A stretch of DNA of 64,000 nt from Bifidobacterium reuteri DSM 23975 (GCF_000741695.1 NZ_JGZK01000005.1:62001-126000), one strand, 5' to 3'. Positions 9,199-17,498 are shown, counted from the stretch's first letter. Numbers and translations: made by a program. The notes: generated from the letters alone by a model not told the origin.

Positions 9199-9588
9199 TC
9201 ATCGTGTGGCGACGGTCAGCAGGACCTCGCCATACGCATAGTCGATGCCGAGCTGTCCGTCATGCCGGCGGATCGGCCCGGATTGGATGGCCGCGTCCAC
9301 GAGCGGCCTGGTCTTTCTGTGGGACAGCAGCGCACGCACCCCATCGGAGAACATGCCTGCGGCCGCGACCCAATCGCACGAGCCGTCCGGCTGGGTCGCG
9401 TAGCAGGACAGGCTGACGGTCATATGCTGGGTGATGGGTGTGGGGCAGGTGCCGGGGGAAAGGATGATCAGGCATTTCGGACCATCGCCGGAGGGCATGT
9501 CCCAGCCGACATCGACGCCGGGCAATGCGGCGGAGAGCAGCCGGAACAGCATGTCCGAGGGGTCCGCGCCCGGAAAGGAGGGCGTCAT
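9199..9588 (-). CDS. Tail terminator-like protein
   Basis: The product is 129 residues. It begins MTPSFPGADPSDMLFRLL and contains WDMPSGDGPKCLIILSPG and a C-terminal DYAYGEVLLTVATR strand. Proteins of this size immediately upstream of the major tail gene cap the tail tube and join it to the head. The assignment rests mainly on gene order. It starts in an ATGA overlap with the preceding 80-residue gene. Confidence 0.6.
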   Translation of the reverse strand: MTPSFPGADPSDMLFRLLSAALPGVDVGWDMPSGDGPKCLIILSPGTCPTPITQHMTVSLSCYATQPDGSCDWVAAAGMFSDGVRALLSHRKTRPLVDAAIQSGPIRRHDGQLGIDYAYGEVLLTVATR

Positions 9589-9827
9589 ATCCGCACCTTC
9601 CCGAGCATGTCCTTCATCAGGCCGCGATGCTTGCGTTCGACCTGCATGGGGATGGTGGCGACCACGTTGCCGCGTTCGCCGTCCTCGTTGCGGTACACCT
9701 TGATGGACGGGTGCACCTGCGCCATGCCCTCGACCTGCTCCTGCACGTCGTCGAGCAGCTGCCTGTTGTGCAGGAGCTGTCTGGACACGTTCTTGCGGTT
9801 GAGCACGACCTTCACGTTGCGGCTCAT
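9585..9827 (-). CDS. Head-tail joining protein (HK97 gp10-like, short)
   Basis: The product is 80 residues, basic and helical: MSRNVKVVLNRKNVSRQLL, then DDVQEQVEGMAQVHPSIKVYRNE and a C-terminal MQVERKHRGLMKDML. The pattern of a helix followed by a short beta hairpin around Val-Tyr-Arg resembles the gp10-type tail-component family, though it is shorter than usual. The position between head-tail connector and tail terminator supports this. Coupled to both neighbours by ATGA overlaps. Confidence 0.6.
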   Translation of the reverse strand: MSRNVKVVLNRKNVSRQLLHNRQLLDDVQEQVEGMAQVHPSIKVYRNEDGERGNVVATIPMQVERKHRGLMKDMLGKVRI

Positions 9828-10159
9828 GCGTCCTCCTCTCGTTCGATCCGGTATTGCACGCCGATGACGGTGCCGTCGCGCGCCCACAGTTCCGGCTCCC
9901 GCGTCACGGCGAACGTCATGCCGCGCAGGACGGCCTGATCGCCCGCGTGCACGTCGAACGGCGGACGGCCGCGCGCGTACAGGTCGAAGGCGGCCGGCGT
10001 CACCGCGCGGGCCACGTCGGTGGAGCGTTGCGCATGGTCCGGGGCGGCGAGCACGTGCAGGATGCCGAGCGGGACGGGTTCGCCGGCGACGCGCCTGCCT
10101 TGGACCGTCGAGACCGCGGCTCGACGGAATTCGACCGTCTCCAGTGGTTCGCCCGTCAT
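9824..10159 (-). CDS. Head closure / head-tail adaptor protein
   Basis: The product is 111 residues, starting at the ATG at 10159 that overlaps the stop of the preceding gene. Beta-rich sequence (ETVEFRRAAVSTVQGRRVAG, PFDVHAGDQAVLRGMTFAV, GTVIGVQYRIEREEDA) fits the small beta-barrel head-completion proteins (stopper class) found second after the capsid in siphoviruses. The function is inferred from size, predicted fold and order. Confidence 0.6.
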   Translation of the reverse strand: MTGEPLETVEFRRAAVSTVQGRRVAGEPVPLGILHVLAAPDHAQRSTDVARAVTPAAFDLYARGRPPFDVHAGDQAVLRGMTFAVTREPELWARDGTVIGVQYRIEREEDA

Positions 10160-10587
10160 GCGTTCATGCTCCCGTCCGTCATGTCGATGCTGAACATGCG
10201 CTGCCCTCCCAGGCCGAGGGCGCGCAGGAAACCGTCGTTCCACCGCAGGTAGCCGTCCGGGCTCGCCCAACTGTAGGAGTTGGAGAACGGGCCCGTGGTC
10301 TCGGTCGTCTGCGTGACTCCGGTGGGCCCGCCGGCGACCTGCTGTTCCATGGCGGTGCGCGTCATCTGGCAGGCCACGAGCTGCAGGCCCCGCCGGTGAG
10401 CCGTCCACCATGCGGGGTCCTGTGTCTCCGGATAGCGGGCCACGTGGTTGCGGATGATCTCGCTCGCGTCCTTGAGCAGCTCGTCCGCCTGCACACGTTC
10501 CGCGTCGGTGAGCCGGTGCCAGCGGGCCTCCAGTTCCACGTGGGTGGCGAACGGCACCGGCTCCGGATTGGTCTCGTCGTCGGCCAT
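10156..10587 (-). CDS. Head-tail connector protein (head completion adaptor)
   Basis: The product is 143 residues. The N-terminal half is helical (FATHVELEARWHRLTDAERVQADELLKDAS, shown here only in part for type) with a conserved RWHRLTDAER motif, the common opening of the Gp15/gp19-like adaptor family in Gram-positive phages. The C-terminal part has a Ser/Gly-rich stretch (GPFSNSYSWASPDGYL). This family forms the first ring below the portal. It is the first joining gene after the capsid and head fibre, as expected. Confidence 0.75.
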   Translation of the reverse strand: MADDETNPEPVPFATHVELEARWHRLTDAERVQADELLKDASEIIRNHVARYPETQDPAWWTAHRRGLQLVACQMTRTAMEQQVAGGPTGVTQTTETTGPFSNSYSWASPDGYLRWNDGFLRALGLGGQRMFSIDMTDGSMNA

Positions 10588-10604
10588 ATGCCGTCTCCTC
10601 CCGG

Positions 10605-11105
10605 TTATCCGATGGCGGACGGCTGGTCCGCCGGCTGGTCGCCGGCCGGAGCCGTGGCCGTGGTCACGGTGACCTGTGCGGTGGTGTCGTCACTGAACGT
10701 GACGGTGCCGCCGGTCACCTTGCCCGCAGCATCCGTGGTCAGGGCGAGCTTGGTCACGGACTTGCCCGCAGGGCCGGGAGCCCCGGTCGCGCCCTTCGCG
10801 CCGGGGGTACCCGGATCGCCCTTGTCGCCCTTCGGCCCGGAGACGGCGACCCCATCGGCGAGCATGCCCGCCGTGATGCCCTTCGCCTTCACGCTCGCGG
10901 TGATCACACCCGAATCCGTGTCTCGCACGAGGTCGATGCCCGCGCCGGGGACGAGCGCCCCCTGCGGGATCGTCGTCGGCGCATCAGAGCCGGCCTTGAA
11001 CGGGGTGCCGTCCGGGTTGTAGAGGGCAACGGGAGCGTCCAGGGGGCCGGCCTTGTGTTTGGCGGTGCGTTTCTGGACGATGAGGTTCTGCACGGGGAAG
11101 CCCAT
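10605..11105 (-). CDS. Collagen-like head fibre protein
   Basis: The product is 166 residues; the start at 11105 (TGATG with the capsid stop) and a GTG at 11108 are equally possible. The first 90 residues contain PLDAPVALYNPDGTPF and a region with GITAGMLADGVA. Residues about 89 to 115 are a short run of perfect Gly-X-Y triplets (GPKGDKGDPGTPGAKG then ATGAPGPAG), followed by a small beta domain and a Gln/Pro/Ala tail. The order after the capsid gene and the triple-helix motif fit trimeric head fibres or capsid decorations. Confidence 0.75.
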   Translation of the reverse strand: MGFPVQNLIVQKRTAKHKAGPLDAPVALYNPDGTPFKAGSDAPTTIPQGALVPGAGIDLVRDTDSGVITASVKAKGITAGMLADGVAVSGPKGDKGDPGTPGAKGATGAPGPAGKSVTKLALTTDAAGKVTGGTVTFSDDTTAQVTVTTATAPAGDQPADQPSAIG

Positions 11106-12001
11106 CACGCCCCCTCTCCGGCCGGGGTCTTGAGGACCGCGAATCCCTTGGGATCGAGGACGGCGTACGCGAACACGGCCTCAGTGCGGTAGGCGACCAT
11201 GTTCACGTTCTGCAGGTCGGTGCCCGCATGGTCCGGGTCGCCGTAGGGGATGACCGTGGCGAACATGTCGCGCACCATGCCCCATTTGATCAGGCTGAAG
11301 TCGCCCATGAGGGCGAGCACGCCGGTCGGCGTCTTGGCCTTGGTGCCGTTGACCGTGCCGGACGTGGCGGCGGTGATGCCATCCAGGCTGCCGGCCTGAA
11401 GGTTGAGCGGAATCTCCGGATAGAAGCGCATGCCGGTGGACGGGACGCGCACCTTGCGCAGGCGGGACGCCCACGTGCGCGACAGGGCGACGCCGTTGAC
11501 GTCATACGTCTGGTTGAGCGCGTCGGCCAGAGCGTCCACGTTCGCGATCTCGTCGTCGCCGGCGGGCACCTGCACGGCCCCTGCGGTCAGTGCGTCGTAG
11601 CCGGTGAGGGGTTCGCCGTCCTTGGGGTTGACGGCGTGGTATATCACGTAGTCGAGGGCGCGGCCGATGGCGGCGGCCTGGTCGAGCTGGATCGCCTCGA
11701 TGATCTGCGTGCGGTTGTCCTCGTCGGCCCACTGGAGCTCGTTGGTGACGCGCGTGGTGGTCTGCACCTTGAAGCGTTTCGCGCTCACGGTGGTGGTGTC
11801 CTGCTCGTACGAGCCCTTGGACTGGCCTTCGGCCACGACCTCGGCCTCGCTCTTGCCGTTGAACATGAGGAAGTCCTTGTCGGTGAAGATCATCGGGCTG
11901 GACGGGCTGAGCGCGGCGATGGTGCTCGTGTCCTTGGCCTTGTTGACCACCGCGGTGGCGAGCTCCCTGGGCAGGGGCAGTTTCTCCAATGTCATTGCCA
12001 T
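11105..12001 (-). CDS. Major capsid protein (HK97-fold)
   Basis: The product is 298 residues, with an AAAGGAAACGAACC site before the ATG. The sequence has the features of the phage capsid family in Gram-positive siphoviruses: an N-arm (LPLPRELATAVVNKAKDTS), an E-loop region with AEVVAEGQSKGSYEQDTTTV and a P-domain (FKVQTTTRVTNELQWADED). The C-terminus contains an A-domain strand (MVAYRTEAVFAYAVLDPKGF). It follows the scaffold gene. There is no N-terminal protease or delta domain in this frame, so the separate scaffold probably serves for assembly. Confidence 0.92.
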   Translation of the reverse strand: MAMTLEKLPLPRELATAVVNKAKDTSTIAALSPSSPMIFTDKDFLMFNGKSEAEVVAEGQSKGSYEQDTTTVSAKRFKVQTTTRVTNELQWADEDNRTQIIEAIQLDQAAAIGRALDYVIYHAVNPKDGEPLTGYDALTAGAVQVPAGDDEIANVDALADALNQTYDVNGVALSRTWASRLRKVRVPSTGMRFYPEIPLNLQAGSLDGITAATSGTVNGTKAKTPTGVLALMGDFSLIKWGMVRDMFATVIPYGDPDHAGTDLQNVNMVAYRTEAVFAYAVLDPKGFAVLKTPAGEGA

Positions 12002-12055
12002 GATGGTTCGTTTCCTTTCGGGAATGGAATTGGGATGTGGTTGCTTGGTAGGAGG

Positions 12056-12532
12056 TCAGTCGGAGAAGATGCGGTTGACGAAGTCGCGGGTCTCCTGTCC
12101 CTTGGCGGGATGATCCGGCTTGCCGCCCTGGTTGGGCATGCCTTTGGGCTTGGGATGCGCCCACTGGTCGAGCTTCTTCGCGTACTCGCCCATGGCCTCG
12201 AGGCTGTCGCCGTGCAGCAGGTCCGCGGGCACGCACGTGTCCTTCGACACCTGCGCCGCCCACTCGGCATGCTGCCTCTCCGCCTTCATGGCCGCGTTCT
12301 CGGATTCGAGCTCCTTGAGACGCTTCGCGGTCTTCTCCGCTTCGCTTAGGCTTGATTCCTTGAGCTTCTCCAGTTCCGCGGCGGCAGCGCTGTTGTCCTT
12401 CGCGCGCTGCTCCCACTTGCGAGAATGCGAGACCGCCTCCCGGTACTTCGCCTCCCAGTCCGTCGTCTGCGCTTCGCCGTGCGGCTCCGTCGCCTCTTGA
12501 GACGGGGTGGTGTTGTTGGCTTCCTCGGCCAT
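12056..12532 (-). CDS. Capsid scaffolding protein
   Basis: The product is 158 residues. The start is set by AGGAGGAACCAT-ATG; a longer in-frame extension upstream crosses a terminator hairpin and is unlikely. It is acidic at the N-terminus (MAEEANNTTPSQEATEPHGE), then forms a long coiled coil (residues about 25 to 85, EAKYREAVSHSRKWEQRAKD onward) and a helical, Pro/Gly-rich tail. This composition and location directly upstream of the major capsid gene are typical of phage scaffolds (DUF4355 type). Confidence 0.85.
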   Translation of the reverse strand: MAEEANNTTPSQEATEPHGEAQTTDWEAKYREAVSHSRKWEQRAKDNSAAAAELEKLKESSLSEAEKTAKRLKELESENAAMKAERQHAEWAAQVSKDTCVPADLLHGDSLEAMGEYAKKLDQWAHPKPKGMPNQGGKPDHPAKGQETRDFVNRIFSD

Positions 12533-12571
12533 ATGGTTCCTCCTAAATGGGTTGATACGGGCCCGTTTCGG

Positions 12572-12600
12572 GCATAAAAAAACCACCCGTGCGGGTGGTC
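12572..12600 (-). terminator. Rho-independent terminator inside the late operon
   Basis: ACCACCCG/CGGGTGGT stem of 8 bp with a 2-nt loop, followed on the minus strand by eight T residues. It ends transcription arriving from the MuF side and lies only 40 nt before the scaffold start, so scaffold and capsid need read-through, antitermination or a promoter upstream or overlapping. Confidence 0.8.
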
Positions 12601-12649
12601 AAGAAAAAAAGAGGTTTAAGGGTCAGAGTCCGAGTGCGTCGGAGGCGGC

Positions 12650-12985
12650 TTAGATGGCGACCGCCTTGACGATCTCGAACGATGCGCTGCCGATCGTGGT
12701 CATGATCGTCTTCTTGGTCTTCGACCAGATCGACTCCGAGCGCACCGCGTCAAGGAAATCGTTGCCGGCCCACGTGAGCGGGCCGACCGTGGCATGGACG
12801 ACCGAACCGCCTGCCTCGCGCAGCAGCGACGCCTCGACCAGTCCGGCCTCCTGCATGATACGCACATGATAGGCGACCAGTTCGAATGGGTGCGCGTCAT
12901 CCGTGAACGCATGCGCATCCACCGGACCGGAAGCATCCGCGCACGTCTTCAGGATCGAACGCACCAAATCAAGATCACGACGCAT
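12650..12985 (-). CDS. DUF2513-like phage protein
   Basis: The product is 111 residues, starting at 12985 after AGGAAAAGGACTCCC. It begins MRRDLDLVRSILKTCADASG and includes VAYHVRIMQEAGLVEASLL and LTWAGNDFLDAVRSESIW. This is the winged-helix-like DUF2513 family, small proteins scattered in phages and integrative elements and of unknown function. It is the last gene before the internal terminator. It separates the MuF/73-residue pair from the scaffold gene and could be an accessory insertion in the head module. Confidence 0.75.
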   Translation of the reverse strand: MRRDLDLVRSILKTCADASGPVDAHAFTDDAHPFELVAYHVRIMQEAGLVEASLLREAGGSVVHATVGPLTWAGNDFLDAVRSESIWSKTKKTIMTTIGSASFEIVKAVAI

Positions 12986-12998
12986 GGGAGTCCTTTTC

Positions 12999-13220
12999 CT
13001 AAAGCTGGCCGAGATCCTTCTTACGCGCATATTCGGCACGAAGTTCATCGGAGGAAACATAATCTCCGACTGACCAGCGTTTCTTTCCCTCGCGAGAAAT
13101 CCACTCCTGTTCCTCAGCCGATGGGGGTATGAATCCCGTTCTGGCGTGAATCTGCGCGATGAGCTCGGGATCGGTCACGATGGTGACCTGATCCGGTGTC
13201 GTCACGAAGCGTTCGTTCAT
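12999..13220 (-). CDS. Small protein downstream of the MuF toxin-like gene; candidate immunity protein
   Basis: The product is 73 residues, starting MNERFVTTPDQVTIVTDPEL, charged and mostly helical at the C-terminus (SSDELRAEYARKKDLGQL). The start is 7 nt after the stop of the MuF gene. I recognise no family. In phage MuF polymorphic toxins the gene just downstream of the toxin domain often encodes the cognate immunity factor. Base composition here is lower in GC than the head genes and matches the toxin-like tail of MuF, consistent with both arriving together. The role is inference only. Confidence 0.6.
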   Translation of the reverse strand: MNERFVTTPDQVTIVTDPELIAQIHARTGFIPPSAEEQEWISREGKKRWSVGDYVSSDELRAEYARKKDLGQL

Positions 13221-13227
13221 GGTTTAA

Positions 13228-14634
13228 TCATACCAATCTCGCATAAATTATAGGTTCGCCATTTTTCTGCCGTCCAAAGCCTTCGAATTGCAGATAGCCC
13301 CCTCGTGGAAGGAGTATCTCATCCTGCCCCTTCTTCTTGGTGATCGGTTCGAGATACACGGCGTTGACCCCCGGAGGAAGCAGAATTCGTGTGGAGACTC
13401 TGGCTCCGTCCATCTCGACTTTGACGCCTCCCTCGAGGAGGGAAGTCGCCATGTACCCATGGTGTTGGACAATCTTGCCGAGTGGAATCGTCGCCAGTTC
13501 GTTCAGGCTATCTATGCCGAAGACATCCAGTCGCATATAGCGGTCTACGGTGAATTGCCGGTGCGTATAGTGGTCGGTCAAGATCTCGTCGATAACTTCG
13601 ATGCGTTTGCCAATCACATCGGTCGTCTTGATATTACCGAATAACGCATTATTGGTTTCTTTGAATGTGCCATCGGTCCAACCACGCAATACTCTCTGTT
13701 TCTGTTCGGGGGTGTATCTATCCCATGGCATGCGCACGGTGAAGTCGGACAGCCTAGCGAGTTCGGACTCTGTCGGCCTGATTGCATTATGGCTCCATCG
13801 GATGTCCGGTGTCGGGGTGACGCCGTCACTGAGTTTGTCGGCGTAGAGGCGGCGCATGGCGGCGAGCTCGGCGTTGCGTGGCGCGTTCTCCCCGGCAGCC
13901 GCTTTGCCTGCCTGATACATGCTCTTGCATTCCTGCTGGCTGGGGGTGAGCACGTCGTCCTTCCATCCGGGGATGGCGGTGCAGTGGCATTTCCCGTCGT
14001 GGAAACTGGCGCCGAATTTGGCTTTTTCCTTGCTGTGGTAGACGAAGCCGCGGCCGGCGAGCATGACGCAGAACGCGCATGGCTTCGCGCCTCCGGTGAC
14101 GCGCGCCCAGCGGGGGCCGGTGGGGTCGTCGGCGATGTCGCGTTCCATGGTGTAGCGTGCGGAGGCGCGCACCATGTCGGCGGCCCATTGCATCGCGTCG
14201 TCCATGTTCCTCAAGCTGGGCCACAGGTCGTCCACGGTCAGGCCTGCGCGGGATTGGCCGTTCTTCAGCTGCGTGTAGTTCAGACCGTTCCAGTCGCCGC
14301 CGTTGAAGCCGCCAACCATGCGGTAGAGCGTAAAATCGGGGTCGTAGACGCCGCTGGTGGCATAGTCCTCCAACGTGTAGCCGTAAGCGTTCTCGTAGGC
14401 CTTGCGGACGGCGTTGTAGTAGTCGTCCGCCTGCTGGCTGGCGTCGCGCGCGTAGTCGCGCATGATCCCGGTCAGGTCGGCGTCCGCACGGCCGTAAGCG
14501 TATTCGATGGCGTCCGCCGCCTCATCGGCCAGCATCTCCAGACTCGACTGGTACGCCTTGGTCAGCCGATCCAGAACCGTTTCCAGTTCCTTGCGGCTGC
14601 TGTCCGACAGTGGAGGCAGGTTCGGATTGGACAT
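13228..14634 (-). CDS. MuF-type minor head protein with C-terminal ADP-ribosyltransferase-like domain
   Basis: The product is 468 residues. GGGAGG 6 nt before the ATG supports this start even though it lies 113 nt inside the portal gene. Residues 1 to about 250 are the Mu gpF-like head morphogenesis domain with a metal-binding pattern (PCAFCVMLAGRG, then HDGKCHC at about 215 to 225). Residues about 330 to 468 resemble an ADP-ribosyltransferase: Arg at 365 or 368 (FTVDRYMRLD), Y-MATS at 394 to 398 and Q437-D-E439 (GQDEILLPRGGY). The R / S-T-S / Q-x-E set is the ART catalytic triad pattern. This C-terminal part has visibly lower GC than neighbours. It may be injected with DNA to modify host proteins. 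Confidence 0.85.
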   Translation of the reverse strand: MSNPNLPPLSDSSRKELETVLDRLTKAYQSSLEMLADEAADAIEYAYGRADADLTGIMRDYARDASQQADDYYNAVRKAYENAYGYTLEDYATSGVYDPDFTLYRMVGGFNGGDWNGLNYTQLKNGQSRAGLTVDDLWPSLRNMDDAMQWAADMVRASARYTMERDIADDPTGPRWARVTGGAKPCAFCVMLAGRGFVYHSKEKAKFGASFHDGKCHCTAIPGWKDDVLTPSQQECKSMYQAGKAAAGENAPRNAELAAMRRLYADKLSDGVTPTPDIRWSHNAIRPTESELARLSDFTVRMPWDRYTPEQKQRVLRGWTDGTFKETNNALFGNIKTTDVIGKRIEVIDEILTDHYTHRQFTVDRYMRLDVFGIDSLNELATIPLGKIVQHHGYMATSLLEGGVKVEMDGARVSTRILLPPGVNAVYLEPITKKKGQDEILLPRGGYLQFEGFGRQKNGEPIIYARLV

Positions 14635-16054
14635 CGGAACCTCCCTGCCTGCTTATGGCTGCCTGTTGGCGTATCTGATCAATGTGCTCTTGGGCCCTCA
14701 TGCGCTGCTGGTAGGCACGGAAGCTCCTGAGTTCGTCGGCATTCAGGCCGAGCTTGCTCAGGCCTACGTCGGAGTCGGCCCACGTAGGGTTGGCTCCGGC
14801 GACCTTCGTGTAGTAGTCGGCGCGTGCCGCCTCGGACACGACGCGGGTCGGCGCCCACAATGGTCGTATTCCAGCCAGGTCGGGTGGATTGGCCGTGTTG
14901 TCGCGCAGTTGGACGGCCATGCTCATCGCGTTCATCAGTTGGATGCCGAACGCGCGGTTCTGCCGGTCCGCGATGCGGGTCAGCTGGTCCTCGGCCGCAG
15001 CCAGGGCCTCCGCGCTGGTGGGGTTGGTCAGGCGGATGCCGAGCTGTTCGGCGGGGATGCCGGTCTCCGCACTGGCGAGCATGGCGATGGTCTCCAACAT
15101 GTCGCCGTGTGGCTGCATGGATGCCTGCGTGACCTGCTGGAGCGTGGGGATGTCCCCATTCTCGTCACGGGACACCGCGTTGATGCTGGACACGAGGCTG
15201 GACCAGGTGTCTTTGCTGAACGCGTCACGGTTGAGTCCGAGGAACCAGATCTTCGGCACCGAGTAGAACTCGGCGGACGCCTCCATGCGCACCATGGTGC
15301 GCATGGCCATGTCGGTCAGGTTCATGAGCGTGCGGTTGATGCGGCTGTGGCCGAACGGCCGGTCGCCCCGGTCGTAGACGATGGGCACCACGCTGACGCG
15401 GTCGAGCCGGTTGTCCTGGCGTTCCGCCTTCCAGCCGCCCGTGTCGCGCCGGCATGCGTAGTTGCGGCCGGGCAGCCACGCGTTGAACATGGTCATGTTC
15501 CCGTACTGGTCGTTGTCGGTGATGGTCAGGGCGGCGGCGATCCGGTGGCGCGTGTTGTCCCAGATCGCGGCGGACCAGTCCGCCGAACGCGGGATGACGA
15601 GGATGCGCTCCCCAGATGGGTCGTCGGGATCGTAGTCGATGGTCAGGAACGAGCAGGAATGCTTGTAGCAGCTGATGATGGCCTCGCCCATCGTGTCGGT
15701 CAAGGCGTTGTCCATGACGATGCGCCCGATGCCGTTCGGGTCGCCGTCGGGCGTCTCGAATCCCTCGAACACGCTTTTGTCGGCCAGGGCACGCACGCTT
15801 TTCTGCGGCCATCCGACCACGACGCCGGCCTTGGCGGCCACGATGTTCGGGATGCTGATGCCGAGGTTGTTGAACCGTTGCCTGCCGTCGTAGAACGCGC
15901 TGCGCAGAAGGTTGCGCGCGTAGTGGTCGCGCCAGACCTTCAACAGGCGGCGGATGGTGCGCATGTCGTCGTCCGGCACGCCCCTGATGCGACTGATCAG
16001 CGAGCCGGCGGTGTTGAGGTATGGGGTTCCGGAGGCTATGGAAAGGTCGGTCAT
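14522..16054 (-). CDS. Portal protein (SPP1 gp6-like)
   Basis: The product is 510 residues and forms the dodecameric ring through which DNA enters and leaves the head. It carries the typical N-terminal segment (LKVWRDHYARNLLRSAFYDG), a middle region (DYDPDDPSGERILVIPRSAD) and the GLNRDAFSKDTWSSLVSSIN and NPTSAEALAAAEDQL signatures seen in Gram-positive phage portals. The C-terminal 45 residues are Gln/Ser/Gly-rich and disordered, overlapping the MuF reading frame. It directly follows terminase (1 to 2 nt gap). Confidence 0.93.
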   Translation of the reverse strand: MTDLSIASGTPYLNTAGSLISRIRGVPDDDMRTIRRLLKVWRDHYARNLLRSAFYDGRQRFNNLGISIPNIVAAKAGVVVGWPQKSVRALADKSVFEGFETPDGDPNGIGRIVMDNALTDTMGEAIISCYKHSCSFLTIDYDPDDPSGERILVIPRSADWSAAIWDNTRHRIAAALTITDNDQYGNMTMFNAWLPGRNYACRRDTGGWKAERQDNRLDRVSVVPIVYDRGDRPFGHSRINRTLMNLTDMAMRTMVRMEASAEFYSVPKIWFLGLNRDAFSKDTWSSLVSSINAVSRDENGDIPTLQQVTQASMQPHGDMLETIAMLASAETGIPAEQLGIRLTNPTSAEALAAAEDQLTRIADRQNRAFGIQLMNAMSMAVQLRDNTANPPDLAGIRPLWAPTRVVSEAARADYYTKVAGANPTWADSDVGLSKLGLNADELRSFRAYQQRMRAQEHIDQIRQQAAISRQGGSDVQSEPASTVGQQPQGTGNGSGSADQGVPVESGDAGR

Positions 16055-16055
16055 G

Positions 16056-17498
16056 TCAGACCATCACCTCCTGTCTTCGGTTGGGGTTGCGTTTCGTGAT
16101 GTAGGTGCCGTACAAGGCGAGTGTGACGGCAACCAGTGGGCTGATGTCGATGTCGCTGCCGGTCTTGTTCCAGCCGAACGCGCCCGACTGGCCGATGCTG
16201 CGGGTGGTGGCGTTCGCGACGGCCTGCGCCAACGCGGGCTGTTCGCTGTCGGGCAGGTGGGTGAGCTTGCGGTCGCGCAGCATATCGAGCAGGCGCCCGC
16301 AGGCGCGTCCCATGTCGCCCGCGTTCGTGACGATCACGCGCACATGCCGGGCCTTCAGATCGGGCAGGAGCGCCATGGCGGGCGACTGGCCGTCGATCAC
16401 CACCGAGGCGGCGCGCGGCCAGTGCTCGCTGATGTAGTCCACCGCCCACGCGGTGCCCTTGGATTTCGTGGATTCGAACTCGCGCAGCTCGACGTGCGCC
16501 GAACCGTCCGCATGTCTGACCGCGCCGCCGATCGCCAATGTGCTCCGGTCGGGGCTCATGTCGATCGCGTAGCCGACCAGATCTGTTTGGGTGGGGGAGA
16601 ACGGGCCGTCGATGGCGGCGTGTTTCCATTGCTCAGGGTCGATGGCGGTGTGCGTCGTGGTCTCGTCCCAGATGCCGAGCGCCTCGCGGCGGAACGAGTC
16701 CTCCGACAGCAGGTTGCGCATGCGCTGGATCGCGGTCTCGCTGGTGCGTTTCGGGAAACTCGGATTGGCTTTCGCCCACTGCTCGCGGTCATCGGGGTCG
16801 GCGTCCCGGTCCGCCGACAGTTCCACGTACACCATGCCGTCGGTGCCGCCCAGCGCGTTGCGGCGTTTCTCCTCGAACGCCTCGGACTGGTCGCCGGGCT
16901 TGGGCGGGTTGCCCAGGAACACGACCAGCGGGTTCGGGCTGACGTTGACGATGGGGATCATGTTGTCCAGGGCGCGCACGGTGAGGATCTGCGCCTCGTC
17001 GAACACCTCCACGTCCACGCTGTGCAGGCCTCGGCCGAACCCGTTCTCACGCGCGCCGAACATGATGCGGCTGCCGTTGCGGAACGCGATCTCCTGCTGG
17101 CCGTTGGCGCGGCGTATGCGTTCCACGTAGCCGCCGAGCACCCGGTTCCTGGCGATGTCGCACAGGTCGGCGAACGTCTCATCACTCGTGCGTGTGTGGT
17201 GCGCGGTCCAGATGACCTTCAGCCCCTTGCGCAGGATCGCGAGGAGGAACATCGCCGTGCCGATCGTGAACGTCTTGCCGATCTGCCGGCAACTGGAGAC
17301 GACGGTGCCGCCCTCCCCGCACGCGTACTTTCCATCCTCGCGTTTCGCGAGCATCAGATACAGCAGCCCCTGCTGCCACAGGTCATACGAGATGCCGGCC
17401 TTGACGGCGACCTTGTTGAGCACGGTGAAATCCGAGCCGATAATGCCGGACGGCCGGACGAGGTGCACGGCGATCTCAGACAACCGACGCTCCGGCAT
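16056..17498 (-). CDS. terL: Terminase large subunit
   Basis: The product is 480 residues, starting at 17498 behind AGGAGGTGGG. It packages DNA: the N-terminal ATPase has a Walker A-like loop CRQIGKT (residues 70 to 76), a C motif region TAHHTRTSDE (98 to 107) and Walker B VEVFDEAQ (163 to 170). The C-terminal RNase H-like nuclease contains YAIDMSPDRSTLAIG and VVIDGQSP, supplying the metal-binding aspartates. Length is normal. It overlaps the small subunit by 23 nt. Confidence 0.95.
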   Translation of the reverse strand: MPERRLSEIAVHLVRPSGIIGSDFTVLNKVAVKAGISYDLWQQGLLYLMLAKREDGKYACGEGGTVVSSCRQIGKTFTIGTAMFLLAILRKGLKVIWTAHHTRTSDETFADLCDIARNRVLGGYVERIRRANGQQEIAFRNGSRIMFGARENGFGRGLHSVDVEVFDEAQILTVRALDNMIPIVNVSPNPLVVFLGNPPKPGDQSEAFEEKRRNALGGTDGMVYVELSADRDADPDDREQWAKANPSFPKRTSETAIQRMRNLLSEDSFRREALGIWDETTTHTAIDPEQWKHAAIDGPFSPTQTDLVGYAIDMSPDRSTLAIGGAVRHADGSAHVELREFESTKSKGTAWAVDYISEHWPRAASVVIDGQSPAMALLPDLKARHVRVIVTNAGDMGRACGRLLDMLRDRKLTHLPDSEQPALAQAVANATTRSIGQSGAFGWNKTGSDIDISPLVAVTLALYGTYITKRNPNRRQEVMV

